Shown here in pieces: positions 1 through 9,687 of a stretch of 64,000 nucleotides of DNA. Origin of the DNA: Methanocaldococcus vulcanius M7 (GTDB lineage Archaea; AGJL01; Methanococci; Methanococcales; Methanocaldococcaceae). The first letter of the stretch is position 1. The number at the start of each line of letters is the position of its first letter. A program made the translations under genes and the position numbers. The DNA lies in assembly GCF_000024625.1 (NCBI RefSeq), contig NC_013407.1:868001-932000 (forward strand), given 5' to 3'. The notes beneath the pieces were generated by a model, which made no database searches, was not told the origin of the DNA, and saw only the letters and a list, made by a program, of their open reading frames with translations.

Positions 1-26
1 GAGTAATCATTGAAGAAGAGGAATAA
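1..26 (+). CDS. 3' end of an upstream gene (partial)
   Basis: The first bases can be read in the frame beginning at base 3 as the acidic tail VIIEEEE followed by TAA at 24-26. This lies just before the ribosome binding site of the HerA-like gene, as expected for a co-transcribed upstream gene. Too little is present to name it. HerA commonly sits with NurA, Mre11 or Rad50, but nothing here shows which of these, if any, it is. Confidence 0.35.
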
Positions 27-47
27 TGTCTGATAATGGTGAATTGT

Positions 48-1568
48 ATGGATAAGGTTATTGGATACACAATAGGAGAGACAAGGATAGATGAACTGAC
101 ATTTTTGGCGAGAGAGGCCCCAAAAGTTGGCGACTATGTAAAAATAAAATATGACGGATCTGAATTACTTGGTATGGTGGAAAGCACAATTCAAGGAAAT
201 CTTGCATTAGAAGATATATTAAACATAGATCATTTAGAAAAAATAAGAAAGTTTGAAGATAACTCATCATACTATATACTTGGGAAAATAAAAGTTTTAG
301 GAGATGTAAAAGACCTAAATGAAGAAAAGGCGCTTAAACTTCCAAGAGTTCCTCCAAAACCAGGAATACCAATATATTTGGCTGAAAATGATCTTTTAAA
401 AGAGGTTTTTGGTAAAGGACACTTGAAAATTGGCCATTTAGTTACAAGAAACGATGTAGATGTAAAATTAGATGCAAATAAACTATGTTCAAGACATTTG
501 GCTATATTGGCAATGACAGGAATGGGAAAATCAAACACAGTAGCTGTTTTACTAAGGGAATTAAATAAACTTAAAGCAACGGTCTTAGTTTTTGACATGC
601 ATGGGGAGTATAGAGATATTTACTGTGAGAGTGAAGATTTGAGAAAACACATTATTGAACCGAAAATAAACATTTATAAAATTGGAGATGAAGATCTATG
701 CGATCTTGCAGGAGTAGATGCTCAGGCAACAAAACAAAGGCCATATATAAGAAAAGCCATTAAAGAAATCAAAGAAAATCATAGAGAGAGTGATTTTAGC
801 ACTGTAAATGATTATATAAATGCAATAATCTCGAAATTGGAGGAGTATAAGTTGTATGACAATTATAAGAAAGATGAGAGTAGTATACAAACCGCAATAT
901 TTAGATTGGAGGATATGCTACAATTTAGAAAAAATATAATAACCCTCCACTACAACCCAATAAACGACATAAGAGAACATTGCATAAATATCATACCAAT
1001 GGAGGAGTTAGATGAGAATGCTGTTGATATTGTAGTTTCTTACATTGCAAAGGCAGTTTTAGACGATAGAAAAAAAATCATCATAAACAAGGGACGAAAC
1101 TTTGCTAAGCCAGTGTTTATGATCTTCGAAGAGGCACATTTGATCGCTCCTCAACATAGAAAAACAAGGGCAAAATATTATTTGAGTAGAATAGCAAGAG
1201 AGGGAAGAAAATTTGGGGTTGGGTTGTGTTTGGTCTCCCAAAGGCCAAAAACGCTCGATGCTGAAACATTATCTCAATGTTCTAATCTAATAATCTCTAA
1301 ACTCATTGAGCCAACAGATCAGAAGCATGTCCAAATGGCTTCGGAGAATTTAAGCGAAGATTTAATTAAACAATTAACAAGTTTGAATATTGGAGAAGCG
1401 ATAATTTTAGGCCCTTGTATTAAAGTTCCTGCTATTGTTAAAGTTGATAGATTTGATGGAAGGTATGGAGGAGAGGATCTTGACATTGTAAAGTTGTGGG
1501 GAGAGAGTTTTGAGGAAGAAACAGATGATGATTTTGAAGATCGCATCTTTGATGAAGATGATTGGTAG
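48..1568 (+). CDS. herA: HerA-like DNA-translocating ATPase (HAS-barrel, DUF87)
   Basis: This is a hexameric DNA translocase of the HerA/FtsK superfamily, which in archaea works with the nuclease NurA in DNA end resection. An N-terminal HAS-barrel region (about residues 1-100) precedes the ATPase. Walker A is seen as TGMGKSNT near residue 160 and Walker B as FMIFEEAHLI near 360. The late motif SRIAREGRKFGVGLCLVSQRP is typical of the family. The start is the ATG at 48, placed 5 nt after GGTGA; an ATG at 36 would swallow that ribosome binding site. The C-terminus is strongly acidic. NurA is not visible in the window, so the partner may be upstream or elsewhere. Confidence 0.88.
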   Translation: MDKVIGYTIGETRIDELTFLAREAPKVGDYVKIKYDGSELLGMVESTIQGNLALEDILNIDHLEKIRKFEDNSSYYILGKIKVLGDVKDLNEEKALKLPRVPPKPGIPIYLAENDLLKEVFGKGHLKIGHLVTRNDVDVKLDANKLCSRHLAILAMTGMGKSNTVAVLLRELNKLKATVLVFDMHGEYRDIYCESEDLRKHIIEPKINIYKIGDEDLCDLAGVDAQATKQRPYIRKAIKEIKENHRESDFSTVNDYINAIISKLEEYKLYDNYKKDESSIQTAIFRLEDMLQFRKNIITLHYNPINDIREHCINIIPMEELDENAVDIVVSYIAKAVLDDRKKIIINKGRNFAKPVFMIFEEAHLIAPQHRKTRAKYYLSRIAREGRKFGVGLCLVSQRPKTLDAETLSQCSNLIISKLIEPTDQKHVQMASENLSEDLIKQLTSLNIGEAIILGPCIKVPAIVKVDRFDGRYGGEDLDIVKLWGESFEEETDDDFEDRIFDEDDW

Positions 1569-1620
1569 ATCATTTTTTGGGTATAAATAATCAAATGCAA
1601 TTGTAGAATAGGTATATGGA

Positions 1621-2964
1621 TTATTCTTTTAAGACCTTCTTTTTTCTACGTTCTATTATAACTTTACCAAGATAGATACCAAAAAGTGTTGTTAATAAAA
1701 TTATCCAAAAGTTTAATGGAAATCCAAGAATTTCAAAGTGTTTTAATATTTCTTCTTTTTCGGATGTTGATAATAGGATATGAATTGCCTCTAATGCGTA
1801 AACACCAAAAATTACTATTTCCAAGACCTCCATTGCCTCTCCGAGGGCTACTTGATACTTTGTATTCTCTGCGAGTTGATTTGCTATCTTTCTTTCTAAA
1901 TCTTCGGATATTGTTGTCAATAGTCGAGTTAAACTTGTTGCTAAGCTGTCATTACTTTTTAAAATGGTCTCTATCTCTGCAATTCTATAAATAAGACGTT
2001 TTAGTTTTCGTTCTACATCGATCTTTTCCAGTATCATAAGATCAAAGTCCCCATAGCTCGGTGGATATGAGGAGTTTAAAAACTCAATGATCTCTTTTAA
2101 ATATCCACATACAATTTCAATAACTGCTAAATCTCTATCTATTTTACTTAAATCTCCTCTAATATTAGTTATATCTTCTAAATCAATACCTGAGGCAATA
2201 TTATTACTTATAATTTCCAATTTTGAAGCGATGGTGTTTAATTTAAAAAATAAATCTCGGGAAACCCCGGTTATGCTTCTTATAAATGGGTAGTAATAAA
2301 CAAATCTTTCGAACTTTTCTGGATTTTTGTGTGAAATAAAAATTCCAAAGTCCCCAAAAATTATTAATCCACCCTCAACTTCGAGGATGTTTTTAACCGA
2401 TCCTATAACCTGGCTTATTTCCAATAAAGAATTTTCGTTGATCTCCACGATCGTTTCAGTTAATACAGTAACATGCTTATACACTTTTATTTTTCCATAC
2501 AGGGTTTCAAGTAGGTATCTTTGGGGAGATGAGATTAGATGACACATGATCCTTGAAGAGTCGAGAATAAGATCTGGTATAACAAATGAAAGGTTGTCTA
2601 AACTTATTATCTCTTCCTCATCTCCTGCTTTTGTTATTTCGGATGCATAGATACATCTTCCAAGATAGTCCACATACATAAACACATCCTTTTTTCTTTC
2701 TCCTATAATCTCAGCAGTAAATTTAACTGACGTTTCAGGGATAAACTCGATAATATTTACAGTAGTTTGGTAGTTAGATGCCTCAAAAATAGCTAAATTT
2801 TTAATGTCTTTACTTTCAGAGGCAGTGAAGTATTTTATTCTCTTTCTTTGATATTCTTTTAAAGTAATTCTGTCTATAAATTCTGTCATGTGGTTTTTTC
2901 CGAATGGAATCCACTCCGTTAAAATAACCTTCGGTCTTTTTATCTTTAAATATTTGAATCCCAT
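1621..2964 (-). CDS. Unknown protein with helical middle and C-terminal membrane segments
   Basis: I do not recognise this 447-residue protein. The first half is mixed beta-rich sequence without a known motif. Residues about 235-370 are highly charged and helical, probably coiled coil. Two hydrophobic stretches near the C-terminus (about 375-395 and 415-435) end in a basic tail ([10 protein letters not shown]), suggesting a membrane-anchored protein with its bulk in the cytoplasm. Its start overlaps the end of the next upstream gene by 19 bases, so it is the last gene of a tight minus-strand operon with thpR and the Trm112-like gene. It converges with herA, leaving only about 50 bases between the stops. 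Confidence 0.75.
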   Translation of the reverse strand: MGFKYLKIKRPKVILTEWIPFGKNHMTEFIDRITLKEYQRKRIKYFTASESKDIKNLAIFEASNYQTTVNIIEFIPETSVKFTAEIIGERKKDVFMYVDYLGRCIYASEITKAGDEEEIISLDNLSFVIPDLILDSSRIMCHLISSPQRYLLETLYGKIKVYKHVTVLTETIVEINENSLLEISQVIGSVKNILEVEGGLIIFGDFGIFISHKNPEKFERFVYYYPFIRSITGVSRDLFFKLNTIASKLEIISNNIASGIDLEDITNIRGDLSKIDRDLAVIEIVCGYLKEIIEFLNSSYPPSYGDFDLMILEKIDVERKLKRLIYRIAEIETILKSNDSLATSLTRLLTTISEDLERKIANQLAENTKYQVALGEAMEVLEIVIFGVYALEAIHILLSTSEKEEILKHFEILGFPLNFWIILLTTLFGIYLGKVIIERRKKKVLKE

Positions 2965-3464
2965 AGTGATACCTTCATTATATAACTTTTTGATTTGTAG
3001 GGAATTTTATCTATCTTGGTGATCTCTATTTTTAACTCTTCATCCCTTGATTTTATTACGATTCCATCTTTCACTATTTCAATCTCCTTTAACTTCCCAT
3101 CCTCTAACAGCGTTTTGTCAATAATTAATTTATCTTCCTCATCAAAGTTGTAAGGTATGGATTTACCAATTGAGTATCCAACTATAAAATCATTAAGACC
3201 TCTAACTGAAAGTAGGATTTCATGTAAGTAGTTATTATCTAACAACTCATTTAAGTCGTTAACTGCCTCATAGGAAATATTTATAAACTTTATCTCATCC
3301 TCCCAAACGAATGGTGTTGGTGCATAGTCATACTCTCTAAATACGTTTAACTTGATGAAATAATAAATTAAAGCAAACAAAACCTGTTGTTTTACCCATT
3401 TTTTCCGATCCCCCTCTGTCAATAAATTTATAATATAATGTATCTTTTGCTGGTTTTTGTTCAT
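2946..3464 (-). CDS. Unknown 172-residue protein in the thpR operon
   Basis: No family is recognised. The N-terminal third is helical (residues about 5-45, with a hydrophobic [12 protein letters not shown] stretch). The C-terminal third is made of short charged beta strands ([14 protein letters not shown] and similar). It has no obvious cysteine motif and no signal peptide. Its ATG at 3464 follows GGTGAT directly at the end of thpR (stop at 3466-3468), and its 3' end overlaps the following membrane protein by 19 bases. Translational coupling with both neighbours is likely. A hydrolase or binding role cannot be argued from the sequence. Confidence 0.75.
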   Translation of the reverse strand: MNKNQQKIHYIINLLTEGDRKKWVKQQVLFALIYYFIKLNVFREYDYAPTPFVWEDEIKFINISYEAVNDLNELLDNNYLHEILLSVRGLNDFIVGYSIGKSIPYNFDEEDKLIIDKTLLEDGKLKEIEIVKDGIVIKSRDEELKIEITKIDKIPYKSKSYIMKVSLWDSNI

Positions 3465-3465
3465 A

Positions 3466-3987
3466 TCACCACTCCTTTATTACTTTATAAATCGGCCCAC
3501 TTGGTGTTAACGTTGATTCATACAACTTTATCTTTGACACCTCGAACTCTCCAAAATCAATATCTTTCCATTTTTCAACTCTATCTTTCAATAAACCCTT
3601 ATTTTCTATATATTTAACCCTACCAATAGTTAGATGAGGAATATAATCCTTCTCTCTTTTAAAACCCAATATTGCTAATTTCTCATCAATATCTTTAAAA
3701 ATTTTAACAAGATCACTGTTTTCGACTCCAATCCATATAACACGAATATAATTTGGATTTGGAAAAACTCCAAGATTTTTTAATTTTATTTTTAAAGGAG
3801 GAATACTTAGATCCATATCTAAGATTTTTCTAAAAGTTTTTTCGTCAACTTCACCTAAAAATTTTACAGTTATATGCAAATTTTCTTTCTCTACAAGTTT
3901 TATTCCTTTTATTTTGAATTGTCTCTGAAATTTATGTATTTCTTCTTTTATTTCACTTGGAATATCTATTGCTAAAAACAACCTCAT
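3466..3987 (-). CDS. thpR: RNA 2',3'-cyclic phosphodiesterase (ThpR/LigT family)
   Basis: This is a 2H phosphoesterase that opens RNA 2',3'-cyclic phosphates and can act as a 2'-5' RNA ligase. The two catalytic HxTx motifs are visible as HITVKFLGE (near residue 43) and HLTIGRVK (near residue 125), with the normal spacing of about 80 residues. Length (173) matches the family. The start is the ATG at 3987, preceded by GAGGGAGATC; a TTG four codons earlier would overlap that ribosome binding site. It is the second gene of a minus-strand operon, following a Trm112-like zinc ribbon and preceding two unknown genes, so an RNA-repair or tRNA-related setting is plausible. Confidence 0.9.
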   Translation of the reverse strand: MRLFLAIDIPSEIKEEIHKFQRQFKIKGIKLVEKENLHITVKFLGEVDEKTFRKILDMDLSIPPLKIKLKNLGVFPNPNYIRVIWIGVENSDLVKIFKDIDEKLAILGFKREKDYIPHLTIGRVKYIENKGLLKDRVEKWKDIDFGEFEVSKIKLYESTLTPSGPIYKVIKEW

Positions 3988-3995
3988 GATCTCCC

Positions 3996-4181
3996 TCAAT
4001 ATCTTAGAAGTATCGGAATTCCATCCACTATCTCATAGGATCGCTTACATTTTTTACATATAATTGCTTTATTTGTTTTATCTTCTAAGAGAAGGTCTCC
4101 TCCACAGTAAGGGCATTGTAATATATCTATATAATTTTTAATCCAACATATGCTTTTTTTGTTTTTAGCATCAACACCGAT
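3996..4181 (-). CDS. Trm112-like zinc ribbon protein without a canonical start codon
   Basis: A 61-codon reading frame ends in TGA at 3996-3998, just before thpR. It encodes ILQCPYCGGDLLLED, then IICKKCKRSYEIVDGIPILL: two CxxC knuckles and the DGIPIL ending typical of Trm112-like small proteins, which activate methyltransferases. From the previous stop (4218-4220) to the first CxxC there is no in-frame ATG, GTG or TTG. The codon at the right distance after a good ribosome binding site (GAGGGGATC at 4185-4193) is ATC at 4179-4181, used here as the tentative start. Either an ATC start is used, an ATG has mutated, or there is a sequencing error or frameshift. The protein identity is fairly sure; the start is not. 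Confidence 0.65.
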   Translation of the reverse strand: MGVDAKNKKSICWIKNYIDILQCPYCGGDLLLEDKTNKAIICKKCKRSYEIVDGIPILLRY

Positions 4182-4433
4182 AAAGATCCCCTCTTTCTTA
4201 TATAGGTAATGTATTATTCATTAGTTTTGACATCAAGTATATATTATATTATGTTTTTGATAAACCTACAACAATAAATGAAAACCTTTTGTTATTTGTT
4301 TTTACATTGATTAGTTTTGAATAACTATTATTATATTACATCACAAATTTAGTATTATATTCATTTAATCAATAAATTTGTATATTAAAGCGACCAATTT
4401 AAAAAGTTTTAATTAGACAGAAGAAACCATAAT

Positions 4434-4446
4434 TATTTAAATATAA
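4434..4446 (+). promoter_or_regulatory. TATA element before the glutamate synthase cluster
   Basis: The 328-base stretch 4182-4509 has no gene. It holds a good archaeal TATA element, TATTTAAATATAA, about 65 bases before the glutaminase gene, giving an expected transcript start near 4468. A strong ribosome binding site (AAGGAGGGT) lies just before the ATG at 4510. The rest of the gap is low-complexity AT sequence and must also contain the promoter of the divergent thpR operon, which I cannot place with confidence. Confidence 0.5.
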
Positions 4447-4509
4447 CTTCAACCAATATTAAGAAAACCCAAAAACTATCTCTTTTACATTACCTAAGGA
4501 GGGTCTTTC

Positions 4510-5598
4510 ATGTGTGGTATTATCGGTTTTATGAGTAGAAAAAAAAGAATGATAAAAGGAGACAAGATAGCATTAGCATTAGATAGCTTAAAAGAGAGAG
4601 GAAACGGAAAAGGTTCTGGTTATGTAGGTTATGGGATATATCCAACAAAGTATAAGGATTGCTACGCTTTCCATATTTTAATTGACAATACACCAAAATT
4701 TGAAAAGATAAAGGTAGAAGTTGAAAATGTCTTAGAGCAATATGGAACAATTGTTAAAGATGAAGAGATACCAACAGAAGACGGAATAATAGAAAAGATT
4801 CACATACCTTGGAGATACTTTTATGAAGTTGATGAAAAATTTGCTGATAGGGAAGAAGATGTTGTTGTAGATATAGTTATGGAGATCAATGACAAAATAG
4901 ACGGAGCTTTCGTTATTTCAAGTGGTAAGGATTTAGGTGTCTTTAAAGCAGTTGGATGGCCGAATGAGGTTGCTGAATTTTACAAGATAGATAAATATGA
5001 GGGCTATATGTGGTTAGCCCATGCAAGATACCCCACAAACACAAGAGCGTGGTGGGGAGGAGCTCACCCATTCAACTTATTAAATTGGAGTGTTGTTCAT
5101 AACGGAGAGATAACAAGCTATGGAACAAACAAAAGATTTGTTGAAATGTTTGGTTATAAGTGTAGATTACTAACAGATACCGAAGTTGTTGCTTATATAT
5201 TGGACTTATTAATGAGAAAACATAGAGTTCCAGTTGAATATGCATTATCTGCATTAGCCCCAAGATTTTGGGATGAAATTGATAAGATGTCAGAGGAAGA
5301 GAAAGAATTGCACACAGCGATACGACTGGCTTATGGAGGAGCTATGCTAAATGGACCTTTCGCGATAGCAGTAGGAACACCACACGGATTAATATTTATG
5401 AACGGAGATATTGAGAAAGATACAACAATGTTCGGTTTAACAGATAGAATTAAGTTAAGACCATTAATTGCAGCTGAAAAGGACGATATGATATTTATTT
5501 CAAGTGAAGAATCAGCTATAAGAAGAATTTGTCCCGACTTAGATAGGGTCTGGATGCCTGATGCTGGAATGCCAGTTATAGCAAGACCATGGAAATGA
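4510..5598 (+). CDS. gltB1: Glutamate synthase, glutaminase (class II amidotransferase) subunit
   Basis: This protein hydrolyses glutamine to supply ammonia for glutamate synthesis. It begins MCGIIGF, so after Met removal Cys2 is the N-terminal nucleophile of a class II glutamine amidotransferase. The conserved blocks [20 protein letters not shown] and [20 protein letters not shown] follow (about residues 165-210), as does the TDTEVVAY motif. At 362 residues it covers only the glutaminase domain of the large bacterial GltB, which is split into separate genes in archaea. The FMN/FeS synthase subunit, the GXGXG subunit and an FrhB-like protein follow on the same strand, so the four probably form one enzyme. 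Confidence 0.9.
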   Translation: MCGIIGFMSRKKRMIKGDKIALALDSLKERGNGKGSGYVGYGIYPTKYKDCYAFHILIDNTPKFEKIKVEVENVLEQYGTIVKDEEIPTEDGIIEKIHIPWRYFYEVDEKFADREEDVVVDIVMEINDKIDGAFVISSGKDLGVFKAVGWPNEVAEFYKIDKYEGYMWLAHARYPTNTRAWWGGAHPFNLLNWSVVHNGEITSYGTNKRFVEMFGYKCRLLTDTEVVAYILDLLMRKHRVPVEYALSALAPRFWDEIDKMSEEEKELHTAIRLAYGGAMLNGPFAIAVGTPHGLIFMNGDIEKDTTMFGLTDRIKLRPLIAAEKDDMIFISSEESAIRRICPDLDRVWMPDAGMPVIARPWK

Positions 5599-5913
5599 AG
5601 TAAAAATAGAAAGCAAAAACTAAATGAAAACGAATATAAATTGGACAATTCAAATAAATGGTTGATACTTGATAATACCAAATTGTTAAAATTCCAATAA
5701 TAGAAAATCAATAAACTAAATGAGATATCTAATTCAATTCCAATTAACAAAAAGTTGAGTTATTCCCTCTAAAAAATAAATAAAAAGAAAAAATAAGAAA
5801 ACAGAACATAGACATTTAGAAAAATAAAAATAACAAAAAATATGAAATTAATTAACCTACTTTAACTTAATAAAAATAAATGCTTAAAAATAAAAATATA
5901 TGGAAGTGAAAAC
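5599..5913 (+). other. AT-rich gap between glutamate synthase genes
   Basis: This 315-base spacer contains no coding frame that looks real and no hairpin of note. It is extremely A-rich on the plus strand. The segment from about 5860 to 5900 has TTAATAAAAATAAATGC-like sequence that could act as a TATA region for the following gene, and a weak GGAAGTGAAA ribosome binding site precedes the ATG at 5914. The gap suggests the downstream subunit may have its own promoter. Confidence 0.3.
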
Positions 5914-7446
5914 ATGATTCCCAGCTACGTGCCACCTAAGTATAGGGTTGAGGTAGATCCAAACAGATGTATGCTATGTGAAAGATGCACAATAGAGTGT
6001 TCTTGGGGAGTTCATAGAAGAGATGGGGAACGAATTATAAGTTATTCGAACAGATGCGGTGCCTGCCACAGATGTGTTGTAATGTGTCCAAGGGATGCGA
6101 TAACAATTAAAGAAAATGCAATATCTTGGAGATCTCATCCATTATGGGATGTAGATGCAAGGGTTGATATATACAACCAAGCAAAAACCGGCTGTATTTT
6201 ATTGAGTGGAATGGGTAATGCCAAAGAACATCCAATCTATTTTGATAAGATTGTTTTAGATGCCTGCCAAGTTACAAATCCATCCATCGATCCTCTAAGA
6301 GAGCCAATGGAATTAAGAACCTATATTGGTAAAAAACCAAAACAGTTGGAATTTGATTTTGTTGAAGAAGAAATCGATGGTAAAAAGATTAAAAAAGCCA
6401 AGTTAAAAACAAAAATAGCACCAAACTTAAAGTTAGACACGCCAATAATGATTGCCCATATGTCCTATGGTGCTTTATCTTTAAACGCTCACTTATCATT
6501 TGCTAAGGCAGTTAAAGAATGTGGGACATTCATGGGAACTGGAGAGGGAGGATTACCAAAACCTCTCTACCCTTATGCAGATCACATAATTACCCAAGTT
6601 GCAAGTGGAAGGTTTGGAGTTAATGAAGAATACTTAATGAAAGGTTCTGCAATAGAGATTAAAATAGGGCAGGGAGCTAAGCCGGGAATTGGAGGACACT
6701 TACCAGGAGAGAAGGTTACCGCAGAGATTTCAGCAACAAGAATGATCCCTGAGGGAACTGATGCTATATCTCCAGCTCCTCATCATGATATTTACTCAAT
6801 TGAAGATCTGGCTCAATTGGTTAGAAGTTTAAAGGAAGCAACAAGATGGAAAAAACCTGTCTTTGTTAAAATTGCAGCAGTGCATAACGCTCCAGCCATT
6901 GCCGTTGGAATAGCAACAAGTGATGCTGATGCAGTTGTTATTGATGGATATAAAGGAGGAACAGGAGCAGCTCCAAAAGTATTCAGAGACCATGTTGGAA
7001 TTCCAATAGAGATGGCTATTGCAGCAGTAGATCAAAGATTGAGAGAAGAAGGTTTAAGAAATGAAATTAGTGTTATAGCAAGTGGAGGAATTAGATGTTC
7101 AGCAGATGTATTTAAGGCAATTGCATTGGGAGCTGATGCTGTCTATATTGGAACTGCTGCGATGGTTGCTCTTGGTTGTAGGGTCTGTGGAAGATGTTAT
7201 ACTGGATTATGTGCTTGGGGTATAGCAACACAGAGGCCAGAGTTGGTTAAAAGATTAGATCCAGAGGTTGGAGCAAGAAGAGTAGCAAACTTAATAAAAG
7301 CATGGACTCATGAGATTAAAGAACTCTTAGGAGCTGCTGGAATCAATTCAATTGAAAGTTTAAGAGGAAATAGAGATAGGTTAAGAGGAGTTGGATTAAA
7401 TGAGAAAGAACTTGAAGTTTTAGGAATAAAGGCAGCTGGGGAGTAA
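5914..7446 (+). CDS. gltB2: Glutamate synthase, ferredoxin-like plus FMN-binding synthase subunit
   Basis: This is the catalytic synthase subunit: it binds FMN and an Fe-S cluster and adds ammonia to 2-oxoglutarate. The N-terminus has two 4Fe-4S motifs (CMLCERCTIEC and CGACHRCVVMCP, residues about 19-60). The glutamate synthase TIM barrel follows, with MGTGEGGLPKP, KIGQGAKPGIGGHLPG, ISPAPHHDIYSIEDLAQL, IDGYKGGTGAAPK and a C-terminal cysteine cluster CRVCGRCYTGLCAWGI that in the family binds the 3Fe-4S cluster. Length (510) fits archaeal stand-alone versions. It lies between the glutaminase and GXGXG genes. Confidence 0.9.
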   Translation: MIPSYVPPKYRVEVDPNRCMLCERCTIECSWGVHRRDGERIISYSNRCGACHRCVVMCPRDAITIKENAISWRSHPLWDVDARVDIYNQAKTGCILLSGMGNAKEHPIYFDKIVLDACQVTNPSIDPLREPMELRTYIGKKPKQLEFDFVEEEIDGKKIKKAKLKTKIAPNLKLDTPIMIAHMSYGALSLNAHLSFAKAVKECGTFMGTGEGGLPKPLYPYADHIITQVASGRFGVNEEYLMKGSAIEIKIGQGAKPGIGGHLPGEKVTAEISATRMIPEGTDAISPAPHHDIYSIEDLAQLVRSLKEATRWKKPVFVKIAAVHNAPAIAVGIATSDADAVVIDGYKGGTGAAPKVFRDHVGIPIEMAIAAVDQRLREEGLRNEISVIASGGIRCSADVFKAIALGADAVYIGTAAMVALGCRVCGRCYTGLCAWGIATQRPELVKRLDPEVGARRVANLIKAWTHEIKELLGAAGINSIESLRGNRDRLRGVGLNEKELEVLGIKAAGE

Positions 7447-7602
7447 ATTATTTAATACATTTATTATTTAAATCATTAATTTAATTTCTTAAACTTTAAA
7501 TACCATTAGGCAATTAGGAAAGGAGAAAAATTAATAGAAAGTTAAAATTGGATGGATCTAATTTTTCCTTTTATGAGATATTTTGATTTGAAGGTGAAAG
7601 GT

Positions 7603-8376
7603 ATGGAAGTGGAGATAGATGCAAAAAATATGCATTATAAGGAGTTAAATGAAAAAATACATCAAATTCTAAGGGAAAATCCAAACGTTAAAAAAATCAT
7701 CTTAAAAAATGTTTTAGGGCAAAGGTTTATTGGGAATGGATTGCAAAAGAAGGACTTAACAATAGAGATCTATGGAATTCCCGGTGGAGATCTGGGAATG
7801 TTCATGAGTGGCCCTACAATAATAGTCCATGGAAATGCTGAATTCGCTCCCGGAAACACGATGGATGACGGAACAATAGTGATATATGGAAGCAGTGGAG
7901 ATGTCACTGCCCATTCAATGAGAGGAGGAAAGGTTTTTGTTAGAGGAGATGTTGGTTATAGAAGTGGCATTCATATGAAGGCATATAAAGACAAAGTTCC
8001 GGTTCTTGTGATTGGAGGAACTGCCAAGGATTTCTTAGGAGAGTATATGGCTGGAGGAACAATAATTGTCTTAAACATTGATGAAAAAGGAAATGATTTA
8101 GGAAAAATTAAGGGAAGAATGATAGGAACTGGAATTCATGGAGGAGCAATATACATCAGAGGAGAGATTGATAAAGACCAATTAGGTGTTGCAGCTGATA
8201 TAAAAGAATTTACAAAAGAGGATTTAGAGAAAATAAAGCCATATATTGAAGAGTTCTGTAAGTGGTTTAATCTTTCAGAAGATATTAAAAATAAACTTTT
8301 AAACTCAAAATGGACGAAGATTGCTCCAATATCTAAGAGACCATTCGGTAAGTTATATACTCCTGACTTAATGTGA
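7603..8376 (+). CDS. gltB3: Glutamate synthase, GXGXG (beta-helix) subunit
   Basis: This corresponds to the C-terminal right-handed beta-helix domain of GltB, which holds the domains together and lets ammonia pass between active sites. Repeating GXXGXXMXGGXXXXXG units are visible, for example GGDLGMFMSGPTIIVHGNA, GSSGDVTAHSMRGGKVFVRG and GEYMAGGTIIVL (residues about 50-180). The ATG at 7603 is chosen because GGTGA lies 5 bases before it; the longer frame from 7552 has no such site. Length is 257 residues. A perfect stem-loop begins at its stop codon. Confidence 0.88.
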   Translation: MEVEIDAKNMHYKELNEKIHQILRENPNVKKIILKNVLGQRFIGNGLQKKDLTIEIYGIPGGDLGMFMSGPTIIVHGNAEFAPGNTMDDGTIVIYGSSGDVTAHSMRGGKVFVRGDVGYRSGIHMKAYKDKVPVLVIGGTAKDFLGEYMAGGTIIVLNIDEKGNDLGKIKGRMIGTGIHGGAIYIRGEIDKDQLGVAADIKEFTKEDLEKIKPYIEEFCKWFNLSEDIKNKLLNSKWTKIAPISKRPFGKLYTPDLM

Positions 8377-8396
8377 AACTTTTCAAAAAAAGTTTC
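8375..8396 (+). terminator. Perfect stem-loop at the stop codon of the GXGXG subunit gene
   Basis: GAAACTTTT (8375-8383), a CAAA loop, then AAAAGTTTC (8388-8396) form a 9-bp perfect inverted repeat that starts inside the TGA stop. A third partial copy of GAAACTTTTAAT follows near 8404. It could end or attenuate transcription before the FrhB-like gene, whose own start lies about 150 bases away. A strong T-run does not follow directly, so terminator function is uncertain. Confidence 0.35.
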
Positions 8397-8550
8397 AGTA
8401 AAGAAACTTTTAATAGAATGCTAAAAATTATTTGAAAAATAATGCCCTTTCTTATTAAAAACTTGCCATTGGCTTATAAATTGCTATAATTTATAAAAAA
8501 TCTTTAAGAGTAAGTGTTAGAAACACACTATAAAAAGATAGGTGAGATTA

Positions 8551-9630
8551 ATGAAGTCATATAAGGATCTAAAAGAGGAGGTTTGGGATACTAATAGATG
8601 CAGTGGTTGCGGAGCTTGTGTAGCTGTTTGTCCAGCAAATAATCTTTACTTTAAAGAAGAGAGCCCCGTAAAATTTGAGTGTGATGAATGCTCATGCATC
8701 ATCGTTCCTGAAGAGATCGTGGAGCATCCGATTTCAGCTGAGTTTTGTAAGACAGTTGTTTATGATGTTCCATGTGGGGCTTGTTATGATGCCTGCCCAA
8801 GGATAAAAAAATCATCAGTTCCAAAACCTAATAATAAATTAGGAACAGTTTTAAAGGCAGTAAAAGCAAGATCTCTGATTAATATAAAAAATGCTCAAAA
8901 TGGAGGAGTTGTGAGTTCTATATTAGCAAATGCCTTTGAAGAGGAGTTAATAGATGGGGCTATTGTGATGATTGAAGATAAATGGACTTTGGAGCCAGAG
9001 TCATATTTAGCCATGTCAAAGGAAGATGTTTTGAGATCTGCGGGTAGTAAGTATTTATGGAAGGGGCCTATATTGAAAGCATTAAAAACAGCAGTTATGG
9101 AAAAGAAGCTTAAAAAATTGGCTGTTGTAGGAACTCCATGTGTTATAAATGCCATCTATCAGATATTATCATCAAATAATGATTTATTAAAACCATTTAG
9201 GGAAGCAATAAGATTAAAAATTGCTTTGTTTTGTTTTGAGACGTATGATTATGGTAAATTAATAGAAAAATTAAAATCCGATGGTATTGAGCCATGGGAA
9301 ATTAAAAAGATGGATATTGAGTCAGGAAAGTTAAAAATCTTATTAATAAATGGAAAGGTTGTGGATTATAAACTTAAAGATGTAGAGTTTGCCATGAGAA
9401 GTGGATGTAAAGTTTGTGGTGATTTTACTGGCTTAACATCGGATATTTCAGTTGGAAATGTTGGAAGCGAGGAGGGATATTCAACTGTTTTAATAAGGAA
9501 CAAGTGGGGAGAAGGATTTTTCAACAGAGCAGTTTATAATGGATATTTAGAGTTCTACGAGGATGTTGATATGAATGCAGTTGGAAAACTTGTTAAATTA
9601 AAAAAAGAGCGAGTAAACAAGAAAGAATAA
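8551..9630 (+). CDS. FrhB-like F420-binding iron-sulfur flavoprotein
   Basis: This protein is related to FrhB/FpoF/FqoF, the subunits that pass electrons between coenzyme F420 and FAD/Fe-S clusters. It has an N-terminal 4Fe-4S motif CSGCGACVAVCPANN (about residues 17-31), more cysteines (CDECSC; CGACYDACP), then the FrhB blocks NAQNGGVVSSILANAFEE and GTPCVINAIYQI. A further CKVCGDFTGLTSDISVGNVGS motif is typical of the C-terminal domain. The start is the ATG at 8551, after GGTGAG at 8541-8546. Directly downstream of the three glutamate synthase genes, it is a good candidate for the electron-input subunit that lets reduced F420 drive glutamate synthesis. That assignment is inference. Confidence 0.82.
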   Translation: MKSYKDLKEEVWDTNRCSGCGACVAVCPANNLYFKEESPVKFECDECSCIIVPEEIVEHPISAEFCKTVVYDVPCGACYDACPRIKKSSVPKPNNKLGTVLKAVKARSLINIKNAQNGGVVSSILANAFEEELIDGAIVMIEDKWTLEPESYLAMSKEDVLRSAGSKYLWKGPILKALKTAVMEKKLKKLAVVGTPCVINAIYQILSSNNDLLKPFREAIRLKIALFCFETYDYGKLIEKLKSDGIEPWEIKKMDIESGKLKILLINGKVVDYKLKDVEFAMRSGCKVCGDFTGLTSDISVGNVGSEEGYSTVLIRNKWGEGFFNRAVYNGYLEFYEDVDMNAVGKLVKLKKERVNKKE

Positions 9631-9687
9631 AAAATATGGGGCTATTTAATAATTATGTCATTATTATAATTTTTAATTTTTTACCAT

